Source: Candidatus Thorarchaeota archaeon SMTZ1-45
Lineage (GTDB): Archaea; Asgardarchaeota; Thorarchaeia; Thorarchaeales; Thorarchaeaceae
Assembly: GCA_001563335.1 (NCBI GenBank)
Contig: LRSL01000092.1
Location: 1-36,229 of the forward strand
Direction: 5' to 3'
Length of the DNA: 36,229 bases
In this document: positions 1-8,973 of the stretch, piece after piece
Layout: each line of letters starts with the position of its first letter
How positions within the stretch are numbered: the first letter of the stretch is position 1
The notes under the pieces: model-generated
What the model was told of the DNA's origin: nothing
The model's input: the letters and a program-made list of their open reading frames with translations, nothing else
The model's database searches: none
Made by a program: the position numbers and the translations under genes

Positions 1-418
1 CTAACCACTCAAAGACTCCAAATGTAAGTAATACAGCAACTGCTAACATAAAATCAACAGAACCCTCAGTCAAAATAGATGCGATCCATGATGTTATTAC
101 TACAACAAGGATTACCAACATCAACCGCATAGTAAGGTATATCCATCTATCAGACTTGCTTTTTTCCTCCTCTTTCTCAGTCTGCTCTCTGCCGTATTCG
201 TCTGCTATTTCCTCAGGAGTCCCAAGCTCTTCTAGCACCTGAGTGATTACGCCTATTCTATCATCACTTGGATTCTTCTTGATTTTTTCATTGAATGATT
301 CATAGATGTGAGATTTCAAATCTTCAATAAGATCCTCTGTTTCAAAACTATCTGGAAGTAACTTTGTAACCCTCTTCATATACTTCTCAATTGCATGATT
401 TATTTCATTGTCACTCAC
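1..418 (-). CDS. HAAS-type membrane protein, partial (runs off window start)
   Basis: About 139 codons are visible and the 3' end is cut off by the window. The start is a GTG at 418 that overlaps the TGA stop of the PadR gene (GTGA overlap), so the two are probably translationally coupled. The first ~90 residues are soluble and helical, with a PDSFETEDLIEDLKSHI stretch, a predicted turn and LEELGTPEEIADEYG. This is the layout of the HAAS/DUF1700 signalling domain, which is commonly encoded next to PadR regulators. Two hydrophobic segments follow, at about residues 93-115 and from about 120 to the cut end. By family analogy it is a membrane partner of the adjacent PadR protein; its signal and output are unknown. 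Family assignment rests on pattern and context, not on a profile search. Confidence 0.65.
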   Translation of the reverse strand, partial: MSDNEINHAIEKYMKRVTKLLPDSFETEDLIEDLKSHIYESFNEKIKKNPSDDRIGVITQVLEELGTPEEIADEYGREQTEKEEEKSKSDRWIYLTMRLMLVILVVVITSWIASILTEGSVDFMLAVAVLLTFGVFEWL

Positions 419-768
419 TTTTTCAGTTCCTCCAGTTTTTCAAAGATATCACCAACAAGAATGGTCAGCTGACGGAAAACACGGTCTCCTTCTCCTGTCA
501 AAACATAGACCTTCCTACTAGGACCTGATTCTGATTTTTCACTATAGACATTCAGTAATCTTTCTTTTCGAAGTCGATGGAGTATTGGGTATAGAGTACC
601 TTCTTTGACTTGGAGTAGACCATCTGTCCGCTCCTCAAGTTCACGAGCAATACCATACCCGTGAATTCCTTTCTCATGACGATTCACTATAGCGAGGACT
701 GCATATTGAAGAATGCCTCTTCTGATTTCTATTTTCCAACTGTCTTCAAAGCTGGGGCTTCTCTCCAA
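415..768 (-). CDS. PadR-family transcriptional regulator
   Basis: A 117-residue winged-helix protein of the usual size for the short PadR subfamily. The hallmark segment is IHGYGIARELEE, followed by VKEGTLYPILHRLRKERLL (the recognition helix and start of the wing) and RKVYVLTGEG, then a C-terminal helix for dimerisation. The start is taken as TTG at 768 because a stop lies in frame just upstream; a GAGAGG stretch about 12 bases before it could serve as ribosome binding site. It lies 67 bases downstream of an MFS transporter on the same strand and is coupled to the HAAS-type membrane gene. PadR proteins usually repress transporter operons in response to small hydrophobic ligands, so the MFS gene is the likely target. 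That is inference. Confidence 0.88.
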   Translation of the reverse strand: MERSPSFEDSWKIEIRRGILQYAVLAIVNRHEKGIHGYGIARELEERTDGLLQVKEGTLYPILHRLRKERLLNVYSEKSESGPSRKVYVLTGEGDRVFRQLTILVGDIFEKLEELKK

Positions 769-820
769 ACTTATGCAATCCTCTCAGTTGTTCGGAGGAG
801 AAAATTCCATTACAACTCCT

Positions 821-830
821 TAAGTTTATC
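821..830 (-). promoter_or_regulatory. Candidate TATA box for the padR-HAAS pair
   Basis: On the minus strand this reads GATAAACTTA, about 55 bases before the PadR start, inside the 67-base gap after the MFS gene. It would allow padR to be transcribed apart from the transporter. The match is weak and rests only on sequence and position. Confidence 0.35.
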
Positions 831-835
831 CTATT

Positions 836-2221
836 CTACACGATGTCTGCATCATGACGCCTTCCAGGTAGTCGGGCTCTTAGTTCAAGCCAAAACGTGG
901 AAGTATAGGTTCTCGGTTCTCTTACTAATAAGTAGAAGAATGATGCAAAGAAGCGTAATACTCCACTAAGGATGAGCATGATATACACAGAAACATATTC
1001 GCTTCCTAAAACTACAAGAATTATTTGTCCCATTACGCCAGCAATCAAAGAACCAAAGAGGTATACAACACCTGTGAACGTGTTGTACACTGCTAAATAA
1101 GATGCTCTCTCCTCCTCCGGAGATATATCATAAATATATGCTGTTATTGCGTTCATTCCTGAAGCTACGCAGAAACCTGCAAGTATATTGGCAACATAAA
1201 TATAGTATACATTTTGAGCGAATGCGTACATGATTGGAACTAAGAAGAGAAGTCCTCTTCCTAGTAAGATCAATGGCTTTCGTCCAACCTTATCACTAAG
1301 TCTTCCAAAAGGTATTGTGAAGATGATTATAGAAAGAGTCATAGCTGCAGATGCAATAGCTATTTCTAGATTGGAATTATTCAACCAAGTTTTCTGTACG
1401 ATAATAAAGTACGGCCATGCCAGAGACATGGCAAATGAGTAGAATACAGCAATAAAGCAGAACCTTCGAAAGTCACCAGGTTGAGATAACAATTTATGGA
1501 TTGGAGGGAACTTCCTTGGCCCATCATTACGTTTTGGATATTCCCTTATGCTCACGGAAAGTAAAGATGAGATAATTCCCACAATAGCAGTGAAGAAGAA
1601 AGGACCATAATAGACCTCTCTGAAAGCCTGTTCACCCATTTGAATAGGAAAAAGGACAGATCCTAAATCTCCGAATAAACCTCTAAGAAATGGGACAAGT
1701 GGGGGTAATACTGCAATGAAACCTGAAATCAAAGTAGCTGTGAGAGATGCAATATTAGTAGCTAACCCAAGTTTTCCTAATTCATTCCCCCTATTGCTTT
1801 CATCCATTAATCCTCCTACTAGTGACAACCAAGTAGGGATTTGAATGCTGAATAGAATTGATTGAATTGTATACAGGATAATTAATTCCAGAGGTGTTGC
1901 TGCCCACAAGAACATATAAACGACTAGAAGTCCAGTCATTGTACCAAACGCGACAAATGCCTTTGTATTCCTAGCTCTATCAGATGTTGCTCCCCACACT
2001 GGCTGAAGCACTGTAGGAGCAAAATTTCCAACACTGCGGAATGCTCCTTGCTCTACAAAATTCTGAACTCCCCTTAGAGCCATTTGCATATCAATCAAGT
2101 ATGCTTGAATGAAAGGTGAATACAGCCCTACTCCAAACTGAGTCAATGCTCCTACAAGATATGCGCGTGCAGGAAGTCGTTTGAGTTCATCATTTTCAGC
2201 GAGTGAGTATGTTTCTGTCAT
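836..2221 (-). CDS. Major facilitator superfamily transporter
   Basis: About 461 residues with roughly 12 hydrophobic helices. An MFS motif A-like loop, FGRLSDKVGRKPLILLG, sits in the second half, and VWGATSDRARNTKAFVAFG is the equivalent loop in the first half. That pairing marks the two six-helix bundles of an H+-coupled antiporter-type MFS protein. A long loop between helices 6 and 7 carries SIREYPKRNDGPRKFPP. The ATG at 2221 is preferred over an upstream GTG at 2338, because the longer form adds a polar segment and would overlap the divergent peptidase gene. The linked PadR regulator suggests drug or lipophile efflux, but the substrate cannot be read from the sequence. Confidence 0.85.
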   Translation of the reverse strand: MTETYSLAENDELKRLPARAYLVGALTQFGVGLYSPFIQAYLIDMQMALRGVQNFVEQGAFRSVGNFAPTVLQPVWGATSDRARNTKAFVAFGTMTGLLVVYMFLWAATPLELIILYTIQSILFSIQIPTWLSLVGGLMDESNRGNELGKLGLATNIASLTATLISGFIAVLPPLVPFLRGLFGDLGSVLFPIQMGEQAFREVYYGPFFFTAIVGIISSLLSVSIREYPKRNDGPRKFPPIHKLLSQPGDFRRFCFIAVFYSFAMSLAWPYFIIVQKTWLNNSNLEIAIASAAMTLSIIIFTIPFGRLSDKVGRKPLILLGRGLLFLVPIMYAFAQNVYYIYVANILAGFCVASGMNAITAYIYDISPEEERASYLAVYNTFTGVVYLFGSLIAGVMGQIILVVLGSEYVSVYIMLILSGVLRFFASFFYLLVREPRTYTSTFWLELRARLPGRRHDADIV

Positions 2222-2341
2222 TATTAATTCTCGAAGGCTTTTTGTCCACCTATTAACTCTAATTCTTACACACTCTATGACTTGACCGTCATTGTTATGT
2301 AGACTGATTACATCGCATTCTTTGGTTGTGTGAGCCACTCA

Positions 2342-3451
2342 ATGCTCGACGAATCAGTTTACAAGAAACGAATCGAACAAGTACAAAAGCATCTTGATTC
2401 ATTCAATATCGATTTTGCATTTTTGACACCATCTCCAAATTTTCAATACTTAGCTGGTTTCAAATATGATATGCATGAGCGGCTCATTGCACTTGTGATT
2501 AAGAAAAAATCAGAACCACAAATCATTGCTCCCGCATTTGAGGTTTCAGATCATAGTTCACATACTTGGATAAAGGACATTGTACCTTGGGCAGAGGATG
2601 AAGACCCCTATGAGCTTGTTGTTGATTTGGTGGGAAAAAAGAGTGAAGGACACTCGGTGCTTTTTGATGACAGTCTACCTCTAGGCATATATTGGTCACT
2701 TGAAACCGCACTTGATGGTTTTCGTAATTCTGCATCACTTAGTCCTATGATTAACTTAATGCGAATAACAAAGTCCGAAAAAGAGATCGACCTTATGAAG
2801 AGAGCTGGTCAGATAATCAACGATGCTGTTCTAAAAGCATTTCAAAAAACGACTATTGGAATGACTGAACTTGAAGTTCAAGAGATAGTCCATAAAGAAA
2901 TTCGTCGTCAAGGCGCAACCCCAACTTTTGCAGCTATCCAATTTGGAGAGAACAGTGCACTACCACATACTGCAGCAGGAAATCGAGAATTGAGGAAGGG
3001 AGATGTTGTCCTTATGGATTGTGGGTGTGCTTTAGATGGATATAATACCGATATGACAAGAGTTGGAGTTGTTGGTCCACCAACCGAGGAATTAGAGCGT
3101 ATATATTCAACAGTACTTCATGCTGTAGAAACTGCTATTGCGCAGATTGTACCTGGAATGACCTGTGGAACTGCTGATGGTATTGCTCGACGCTTAATCG
3201 ACAATGCTGGATGTGGCGAACTATTCACTCATCGCTTAGGTCACGGAATCGGTCTCGAAGTTCATGAACCTCCATACATTGTCAGAGGCAATGCCATGGA
3301 GTTAAAGCCTGGTATGTGTCATAGTATTGAACCTGGAATCTACATTGAAGGCAAGTTCGGAATTCGGATTGAAGAGTTAGTATGTATACGAGAGAATGGT
3401 CCTGAATTACTGACGTTTATGCCGCGTGATCTTATTCAGATTGGCCAGTAG
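2342..3451 (+). CDS. M24-family Xaa-Pro aminopeptidase/dipeptidase
   Basis: About 369 residues: a creatinase-like N-terminal domain (residues ~1-125) and a pita-bread metallopeptidase domain. The five metal ligands of M24 can be placed in order: the Asp in VVLMDCGC, the Asp in GYNTDMTR, the His in HRLGHGIGLEVHE, the Glu in SIEPGIYIEG and the Glu in FGIRIEELV. The upstream His of the substrate site is seen in ALPHTAAGNR. The family cleaves N-terminal residues before proline or Xaa-Pro dipeptides, using two divalent metals in the cytoplasm. The ATG at 2342 is preferred; an in-frame GTG at 2330 is the alternative. The 3' end overlaps the convergent YkgJ-type gene by 20 bases. Confidence 0.9.
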   Translation: MLDESVYKKRIEQVQKHLDSFNIDFAFLTPSPNFQYLAGFKYDMHERLIALVIKKKSEPQIIAPAFEVSDHSSHTWIKDIVPWAEDEDPYELVVDLVGKKSEGHSVLFDDSLPLGIYWSLETALDGFRNSASLSPMINLMRITKSEKEIDLMKRAGQIINDAVLKAFQKTTIGMTELEVQEIVHKEIRRQGATPTFAAIQFGENSALPHTAAGNRELRKGDVVLMDCGCALDGYNTDMTRVGVVGPPTEELERIYSTVLHAVETAIAQIVPGMTCGTADGIARRLIDNAGCGELFTHRLGHGIGLEVHEPPYIVRGNAMELKPGMCHSIEPGIYIEGKFGIRIEELVCIRENGPELLTFMPRDLIQIGQ

Positions 3452-4052
3452 TCGAATCATCTTCTGCAGGAGATTCTCCCTTGGATTTTGCAAGGATTTC
3501 ATCCATCTTTTTGCGGTCTTCCTCAGAAAGGTTTTGCATTGCCTCAGCTGACTGTCTTATCATTTGATTCATCATCACAGAGTAGACTGCAGGAAGTGCA
3601 TTTTTGGTTTCTATTCTCTCATTGTATTCCTTTTCAGCCAGATTTCTAGCCTCTTGTAGAGCTTCCTTACTCACATCCCCCTTTCCCACACCCGGACAAT
3701 CCTTACTACTCAGAACGAATTTCTCGCCATTGTATTCTAGTGGAAAGGTCTGGCAGGAGATTGGTCTTCCATATCTTATTTCACATGCATTGGCTTTCTC
3801 ATTGTAGAATATGCAGGCAGTGGATTCTGGATCGTTTTCAAGAGGTTTCCGAGCAGTTTCAAAGTAAAACGAATCTTGTTCAGACTCTGGCATGTGTATA
3901 GAAATACCTGGAAGTATGTTCATGATATATCCTTGAGTCATCCAACGGGCAAGATCACCGATGGTGACCATAATTTTGGGTCGGATATGACAAGCTTTAG
4001 TATCGCATTTTTGTTCCAAACAATTGAAACTGTACTTGGATTTTTCAGACAT
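3432..4052 (-). CDS. YkgJ-type cysteine-cluster protein
   Basis: About 206 residues. Cysteines are spaced as FNCLEQKCDTKAC near the N-terminus, then ACIFYN, ACEIRYGRPISCQTFP and SSKDCPG. This is the pattern of the YkgJ/UPF0153 family, thought to chelate zinc or iron. The RPISCQTFPLEY stretch is the most typical part. The C-terminal ~60 residues are charged and helical, ending in an acidic, Ser/Thr-rich tail. The ATG at 4052 is preferred since GGGTGATGAGG lies just before it; an upstream TTG at 4127 would add 25 residues but has no well-spaced SD. No defined reaction is known for the family, and the convergent peptidase neighbour gives no clue. Confidence 0.75.
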   Translation of the reverse strand: MSEKSKYSFNCLEQKCDTKACHIRPKIMVTIGDLARWMTQGYIMNILPGISIHMPESEQDSFYFETARKPLENDPESTACIFYNEKANACEIRYGRPISCQTFPLEYNGEKFVLSSKDCPGVGKGDVSKEALQEARNLAEKEYNERIETKNALPAVYSVMMNQMIRQSAEAMQNLSEEDRKKMDEILAKSKGESPAEDDSTTGQSE

Positions 4053-4208
4053 CCTCATCACCCATAACTGCAGATATGCGTTCGTTGCTAAATCGTCTTT
4101 AATATTTTCGAAATGTGATTTTACCAACTCCGATAGGTTTTTGTTGGTTCAAATTTGGGTTCAACTTAATCTCAGAGTAGAATTTTCTTAGCACTCGGAG
4201 TATTCAAA

Positions 4209-7028
4209 ATGACTGAGTGGTATAGTAACGACGTCGACTATGTTCTGAAACGCCTTGAAACATCAACAGAAGGTCTTTCGAGCGAAGAGGCAAAAAATCG
4301 ACTTACGGAATATGGACCAAATGAGTTGGTTGAAACAGGTGGTATCAGCCCACTGCGAATGTTCCTCCAACAATTTATGGACCCAATGGTGATCATTCTT
4401 CTTATTGCCATTATCATCTCACTACTAATGTCTGTTCTTTCATCTGGTGAATCTGATCATGAGAGTGGGATTATTGATGCAATTGTAATATCTGCTATAG
4501 TGATTTTCAATGCTGTATTTGGCTTTGTGCAAGAGTACAAATCTGAAAAAGCATTAGAAGCATTGAAGGATATGGCTGCGCCTAAAGCCCGCGTCATGCG
4601 CGATGGACTCTGGACCGATATTGACGCACGCAATGTTGTTCCTGGTGATCTCATCGGTTTCGAGGCTGGAGACCTTATTGCTGCGGATGGTCGAGTTACA
4701 TATGCTGTTGGGTTATCAGCTGATGAAGCGCCACTCACTGGAGAGTCTGTTTCTGTTCGAAAAATGAGCGAACCAATTCATCTTCGTAAACCGGTTGTTG
4801 GTGATATGAAGAATATGGTTTTCCAAGGAACAACTATCACAGCAGGTAAAGGTCATGCTGTAATAACAGCGACTGGAATGAGAACTCAGTTTGGGAAGAT
4901 AGCTGAACTTGTACAAGAGAGCGAAAAAACTATGACGCCTCTCCAACTAGATCTGGAAGATCTTGGTAAGAAACTTGGTGCATTGATAATTGTCCTCTGT
5001 ATCATTGTATTTGGAGCAGAAGTCCTTCAATCTGCAGCTGAAACACTCATGGCTGCCCTCTTAGCAGCCATTGCTTTGGCAGTTTCCGCAATCCCCGAAG
5101 GATTACCTGCAGTGGTAACAATCACACTTGCTATTGGCGTCCAACGCATGGTGGCAAGGAATGCAATAGTAAGAAGACTCCCTTCTGTTGAAACTCTAGG
5201 CTCTACAACAATAATCTGTTCAGACAAGACTGGTACTATCACAAAGAACGAAATGACAGCCACAACTTTGTATGTTAACGGAATGACAATCTCTGTAAGT
5301 GGGGTTGGTTACAACAGATCTGGTAAATTTACTCGAGCAAGTGAAGATTATAGTGTTATGGGAGATCCGCATATTGTGAAACTGTTTGAAATAGGACAGC
5401 TCTGCAGTAATTCAATGCTTCAACCTGACCTCTCTGGAAAAGCTGATTGGAGTATTGTGGGCGACCCAACGGAAGGGGCACTCCTTGTTCTTGCTGAAAA
5501 AGCAGGTCTCTCTCAGGATGACACATTATCTCGGAATACTGAAATCACAGAGATATCCTTCGATTCAGCAAGGAAAAGAATGACCTCAATAATTCGGGAT
5601 GAGGATGGAAACTTAGTTGCTAACGTAAAAGGTGCTCCAGAAGTTTTGTTGCCCCTTTGCACACATATCTATGAGAACGATGACATTCGGGAACTCACAA
5701 TCAGAGAAAAGGAATCAATTATCCAAATAAATGCAGGATTTGCAGAGTCTGCGTTGAGAGTTCTAGCTTTTGCCTATCGTCCATTAGAGCATGAGCTGCC
5801 TGATTGGGAGCCTGAAAAAGTAGAACGTAATTTCATCTTTGTTGGACTCATAGGGATGATTGACCCTCCACGTGATGAGGTACGAGATGCTATAAATCTG
5901 TGCAAGATTGCTGGAATTCGCCCCATAATGATAACTGGTGATCACAAGCTCACTGCTACTGCAATTGCCCGAGATGTGGGGTTGATTGATATCGATAGTG
6001 AGGTCTTGAGCGGGGCTGAACTCGATAGCATGAGTCAGGTTGAGTTCCAAGACGCGGTTAAACGTTGCAATGTATTTGCTCGAGTTGCTCCAGAACATAA
6101 ACTACAGATCGTGAGCGCTCTGAAGTCTAACGATCAAGTCGTTGCCATGACTGGAGATGGAGTGAACGATGCTCCTGCAATAAAAACCGCAGATGTTGGT
6201 ATCTCCATGGGCATAAGAGGAGCAGATGTCACTAAAGAAGCCTCAGATGTCATTCTCACTGATGACAACTTCGCAACTATTGTTTCAGCAGTAGAGAAGG
6301 GACGTGAGATATATTCGAATATCAGAAAGTTTGTACGTTTCTTGCTAGCTGCAAACTTTGATGAAGTATTTCTTATCTTTACAGTTGTAATGCTTGGATT
6401 ACCCCTACCAATTACTGCTATTCAGATACTCTGGCTAAATCTAGCTACTGATGGTTTCCCAGCGCTGGCTCTTGGAGTTGATCCTCCTGAGTCTGGAGTA
6501 ATGGGTAGACCACCTCGGAAACCTGGTGCAAAGATGATGGACCGAGGAATGATAACTTTCATAGTCATTGCAGGTTTTACAGCGTTTCTTGCATCACTTA
6601 TTGTGTTCATGTGGTCTTTGTGGGCTTACGGTGGTTGGATTCCGGGAATCACTGGTCCATCTGTTATCTGGAGCTCTGATATTTCACCAATATCTGGGCT
6701 TGCATGGGAGCATATTCTTGCTCACGGACGAACTGCAGTATTCACTAGCGTTGTGTGCTTTGAATTATTGTTTGTATGGAATTGCAGAGATGAATATCAT
6801 CCTGTCTGGAGAACCGAAGTGCGAGAATCGAAAGTGTTGATGATTGCAGTGGCATTGTCTCTTATTCTAACTCTATTCACAATCTACTTTCCACCGATGG
6901 CTGCCCTCTTTGAAACAGTACCAATTAACACAATTGATTGGGTTGTAATATTGCTGACCTGTCTTCCAGCTTTGTTTATTCCACCTCATATCATATTTGG
7001 GCGTTTTCGTTCCTCTGAAACAACTTAG
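4209..7028 (+). CDS. P-type (P2A, SERCA-like) Ca2+-transporting ATPase
   Basis: 939 residues, full length. It has a cation-ATPase N-terminal domain (EEAKNRLTEYGPNEL), the TGES actuator loop (APLTGESV), the phosphorylation site CSDKTGTIT with Asp339, the nucleotide-domain KGAPE, and the hinge MTGDGVNDAPA. Candidate Ca2+ ligands of SERCA appear in matching places: Glu in IPEGLP (helix 4), Asn and Glu in ANFDEVF (helix 5), Asn-Thr-Asp in LNLATDG (helix 6) and Glu in CFELLFVWN (helix 8). Having both sites argues for Ca2+ export rather than Na+ or H+ transport. The ATG start is preceded by CGGAG. The gene stands alone and its 3' end overlaps the convergent hydrolase by 4 bases. Confidence 0.93.
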   Translation: MTEWYSNDVDYVLKRLETSTEGLSSEEAKNRLTEYGPNELVETGGISPLRMFLQQFMDPMVIILLIAIIISLLMSVLSSGESDHESGIIDAIVISAIVIFNAVFGFVQEYKSEKALEALKDMAAPKARVMRDGLWTDIDARNVVPGDLIGFEAGDLIAADGRVTYAVGLSADEAPLTGESVSVRKMSEPIHLRKPVVGDMKNMVFQGTTITAGKGHAVITATGMRTQFGKIAELVQESEKTMTPLQLDLEDLGKKLGALIIVLCIIVFGAEVLQSAAETLMAALLAAIALAVSAIPEGLPAVVTITLAIGVQRMVARNAIVRRLPSVETLGSTTIICSDKTGTITKNEMTATTLYVNGMTISVSGVGYNRSGKFTRASEDYSVMGDPHIVKLFEIGQLCSNSMLQPDLSGKADWSIVGDPTEGALLVLAEKAGLSQDDTLSRNTEITEISFDSARKRMTSIIRDEDGNLVANVKGAPEVLLPLCTHIYENDDIRELTIREKESIIQINAGFAESALRVLAFAYRPLEHELPDWEPEKVERNFIFVGLIGMIDPPRDEVRDAINLCKIAGIRPIMITGDHKLTATAIARDVGLIDIDSEVLSGAELDSMSQVEFQDAVKRCNVFARVAPEHKLQIVSALKSNDQVVAMTGDGVNDAPAIKTADVGISMGIRGADVTKEASDVILTDDNFATIVSAVEKGREIYSNIRKFVRFLLAANFDEVFLIFTVVMLGLPLPITAIQILWLNLATDGFPALALGVDPPESGVMGRPPRKPGAKMMDRGMITFIVIAGFTAFLASLIVFMWSLWAYGGWIPGITGPSVIWSSDISPISGLAWEHILAHGRTAVFTSVVCFELLFVWNCRDEYHPVWRTEVRESKVLMIAVALSLILTLFTIYFPPMAALFETVPINTIDWVVILLTCLPALFIPPHIIFGRFRSSETT

Positions 7029-7879
7029 GATGGAAGACGCTTATCCAGCCAACTGTAAAGGTCTCCTAAAACCTGATCTTTCTCTGGCTCTTCATGTAGT
7101 TGATGATAGAAACCATCATAGAGATTCCAGGTCTTATCAACTGAACTAAGGTTGTCATAGAACTCTTTATTCTTTTCAGGATTGACTAGTTTGTCAGCTC
7201 CCGCTTGCTGCACTAGCACAGGCAGGAATATACTGGATGCAGATTGAAATGCATCCTTTGAAGCTTTTAATACCTCAATGCTAAAACGCGGCGTGACTAT
7301 GTTTACTCTGAGAGGATCATTTTCTAGTCGTTTTAGATTCTCTGGGTTTCTGGAAATATCCGCGTAATCAAATCCAATAGGAACATATCTTTTAACATTC
7401 AAGCTTGAGAGTATATTGCCAGTAATTCGTTTTCCTATACCAAGATTCATAGTTTGGTTCAAAGCTGGAGATTGCAAAATAAGTCCATCCACAGTCCTAG
7501 GATACTTGACTATATAACGAATTGCATTCAGACCTCCAAGGGAAGAACCAAATAAGTAAGTAATCTTGTTCAGATATTGATCCTTAATTTGCATGATCAA
7601 GTTCTGTGTATCTTCTACATATTCTTCAAAGCTCATGACATGTCCCTTGATTCCTGAATAGTGACCAAAGCCTCTCAAATCTGGTGCAAAGACCGCAAAA
7701 CCTCTATCAGCGAGATACTCTCCCAAACTCTTCAGGTCTCCACCATGAGCACCAAGACCGTGAAGTGCGACAATTAGTGCTCTGGGTTTATCGTTATCTG
7801 GGCGCCACAAAGCCATGAACATCCGAGTCCCATCAAATCCGATGTATTTGCTTTCCTTGTATTTCAAGAGTGACACCAC
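7025..7879 (-). CDS. Alpha/beta hydrolase, monoacylglycerol-lipase-like
   Basis: 284 residues with an alpha/beta-hydrolase fold. The oxyanion region is ALHGLGAHGG, the nucleophile elbow is FGSSLGGLNA (GxSxG), the acid residue is probably the Asp in QQAGADKLVNP, and the catalytic His lies in DGFYHQLHEEPEKD. The order and the early FDGTRMFMALWRP strand fit the Hydrolase_4/monoacylglycerol lipase group, but the true ester substrate is unknown. There is no signal peptide, so it should be cytoplasmic. The start is GTG at 7879 (GTG GTG in tandem). A TATA-like stretch about 25-30 bases upstream suggests a nearly leaderless mRNA. Confidence 0.85.
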   Translation of the reverse strand: MVSLLKYKESKYIGFDGTRMFMALWRPDNDKPRALIVALHGLGAHGGDLKSLGEYLADRGFAVFAPDLRGFGHYSGIKGHVMSFEEYVEDTQNLIMQIKDQYLNKITYLFGSSLGGLNAIRYIVKYPRTVDGLILQSPALNQTMNLGIGKRITGNILSSLNVKRYVPIGFDYADISRNPENLKRLENDPLRVNIVTPRFSIEVLKASKDAFQSASSIFLPVLVQQAGADKLVNPEKNKEFYDNLSSVDKTWNLYDGFYHQLHEEPEKDQVLGDLYSWLDKRLPS

Positions 7880-7967
7880 TGTGTGTTTGTAATTGGCTAT
7901 TACTATTTATCTTGTCTATTGAATAGAATAGTGTGAATGGCCTATATAGGCTAATCTCACATTTTCA

Positions 7968-8849
7968 TTAGAATCTGTTTGGTTTGGGAGTTTCTCCTGA
8001 ATAGTCATAGAAACCCATGCTGGATTTCCTGCCTAACCAGCCAGCTCGGACCATTTTTCGCAATAGAGTCGGTGCTCTATACTTGCTGTCTTTGAATTCT
8101 TCTACAAAGTAGTCTGAAATATGTAAAGCCGTATCAAGCCCAACAAAGTCTAGGAGAGTCAAAGGGCCCATTGGCCAATTTAATCCAAGCTGTATTGCTT
8201 TATCCATATCTTCCACAGTAGCTACTCCTTCTTGAATTGCAAACACGGCCTCAAGCAATGCTGGAACGAGCAATCTATTCACAGCAAATCCAGGAGCTTC
8301 GTTAACAAGTACAGTTACCTTACCGATTTTCTTTGAAACATCCTCAATGATTTTTACTGTATCATCCTCTGTAGCCTGTCCTTTGATAATCTCTACAAGG
8401 TTCATAACTGGAACTGGATTGAAAAAGTGCATTCCAATGAACTTGTCTGGTCTTTCTGTCACAGCTGCCATTTGTGTTATGCTGATGCTTGAGGTGTTCG
8501 ATGCTAGAATAGCATGTTTGGGTGCTAATGCATCAACCTCTTTCCAAATCTCAAGCTTTAAACTAACAATCTCCGGAACAGCTTCAATGACAAGATCTGC
8601 ATCATCCACTGCTTTCTTGAGATCTAGGACTCCTTGAATTCTACCAAGAATAGCAACAACCTCTTCTTGAGTAATTTTGCCCTTCGCTATCCCTCTCTCC
8701 AAGTTCTTCTTGATCGTAGCCATTCCCTTGTCAATGAACTTTTGGTCTATGTCACGCATTTTGACCTGATAGCCTGCTTGTGCACAAACATGGGCAATTC
8801 CATTTCCCATTAGTCCTGCGCCCAATACAGCAACTTTCTTTATCTCCAT
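7968..8849 (-). CDS. hbd: 3-hydroxybutyryl-CoA (3-hydroxyacyl-CoA) dehydrogenase
   Basis: 293 residues, the usual length for stand-alone Hbd. The N-terminal Rossmann fold shows VAVLGAGLMGNGIAHVCAQ. The catalytic region has HFFNPVPVMNLVEII with its conserved His, and the C-terminal helical domain contains NEAPGFAVNRLL and LNWPMGPLTLLDFVGLD. The enzyme oxidises (S)-3-hydroxyacyl-CoA with NAD(P) in beta-oxidation, or runs in reverse in butyrate or C4-CoA synthesis. The start is ATG ATG; the second ATG (8849) is six bases from a strong GAGGTGG SD at 8856-8862, so it is preferred. No thiolase or crotonase lies beside it, so the direction of flux cannot be told from context. Confidence 0.93.
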   Translation of the reverse strand: MEIKKVAVLGAGLMGNGIAHVCAQAGYQVKMRDIDQKFIDKGMATIKKNLERGIAKGKITQEEVVAILGRIQGVLDLKKAVDDADLVIEAVPEIVSLKLEIWKEVDALAPKHAILASNTSSISITQMAAVTERPDKFIGMHFFNPVPVMNLVEIIKGQATEDDTVKIIEDVSKKIGKVTVLVNEAPGFAVNRLLVPALLEAVFAIQEGVATVEDMDKAIQLGLNWPMGPLTLLDFVGLDTALHISDYFVEEFKDSKYRAPTLLRKMVRAGWLGRKSSMGFYDYSGETPKPNRF

Positions 8850-8855
8850 CATTAT

Positions 8856-8862
8856 CCACCTC
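8856..8862 (-). promoter_or_regulatory. Strong Shine-Dalgarno site of hbd
   Basis: Reads GAGGTGG on the minus strand, 3 bases from the first ATG and 6 bases from the second. It favours the second ATG as the start and is one of the clearest ribosome binding sites in the window. Confidence 0.7.
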
Positions 8863-8973
8863 TAAATTTTTCTGCGGATGCATTGGTTTCATTATTGCTT
8901 CTAAATATGTTTGACTGTCAAGATATTTTCACAATAAGTTACTAGACTCAGTTTTCAAATGAAGAATTAGTAT

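Noticed and set aside
784..810. Eight-codon frame with AAGGAG before its ATG, upstream of padR on the minus strand
   Set aside because: Its ATG lies only about 11 bases after the candidate TATA box, so it probably precedes the transcription start.
2222..2341. Longer starts for the divergent MFS (GTG 2338) and M24 peptidase (GTG 2330) genes
   Set aside because: They would make the two divergent genes overlap and leave no promoter; internal ATGs fit both families better.
4140..4170. TGGTTCAAATTTGGG, resembling a tRNA T-loop
   Set aside because: No matching acceptor, D or anticodon stem could be found around it.
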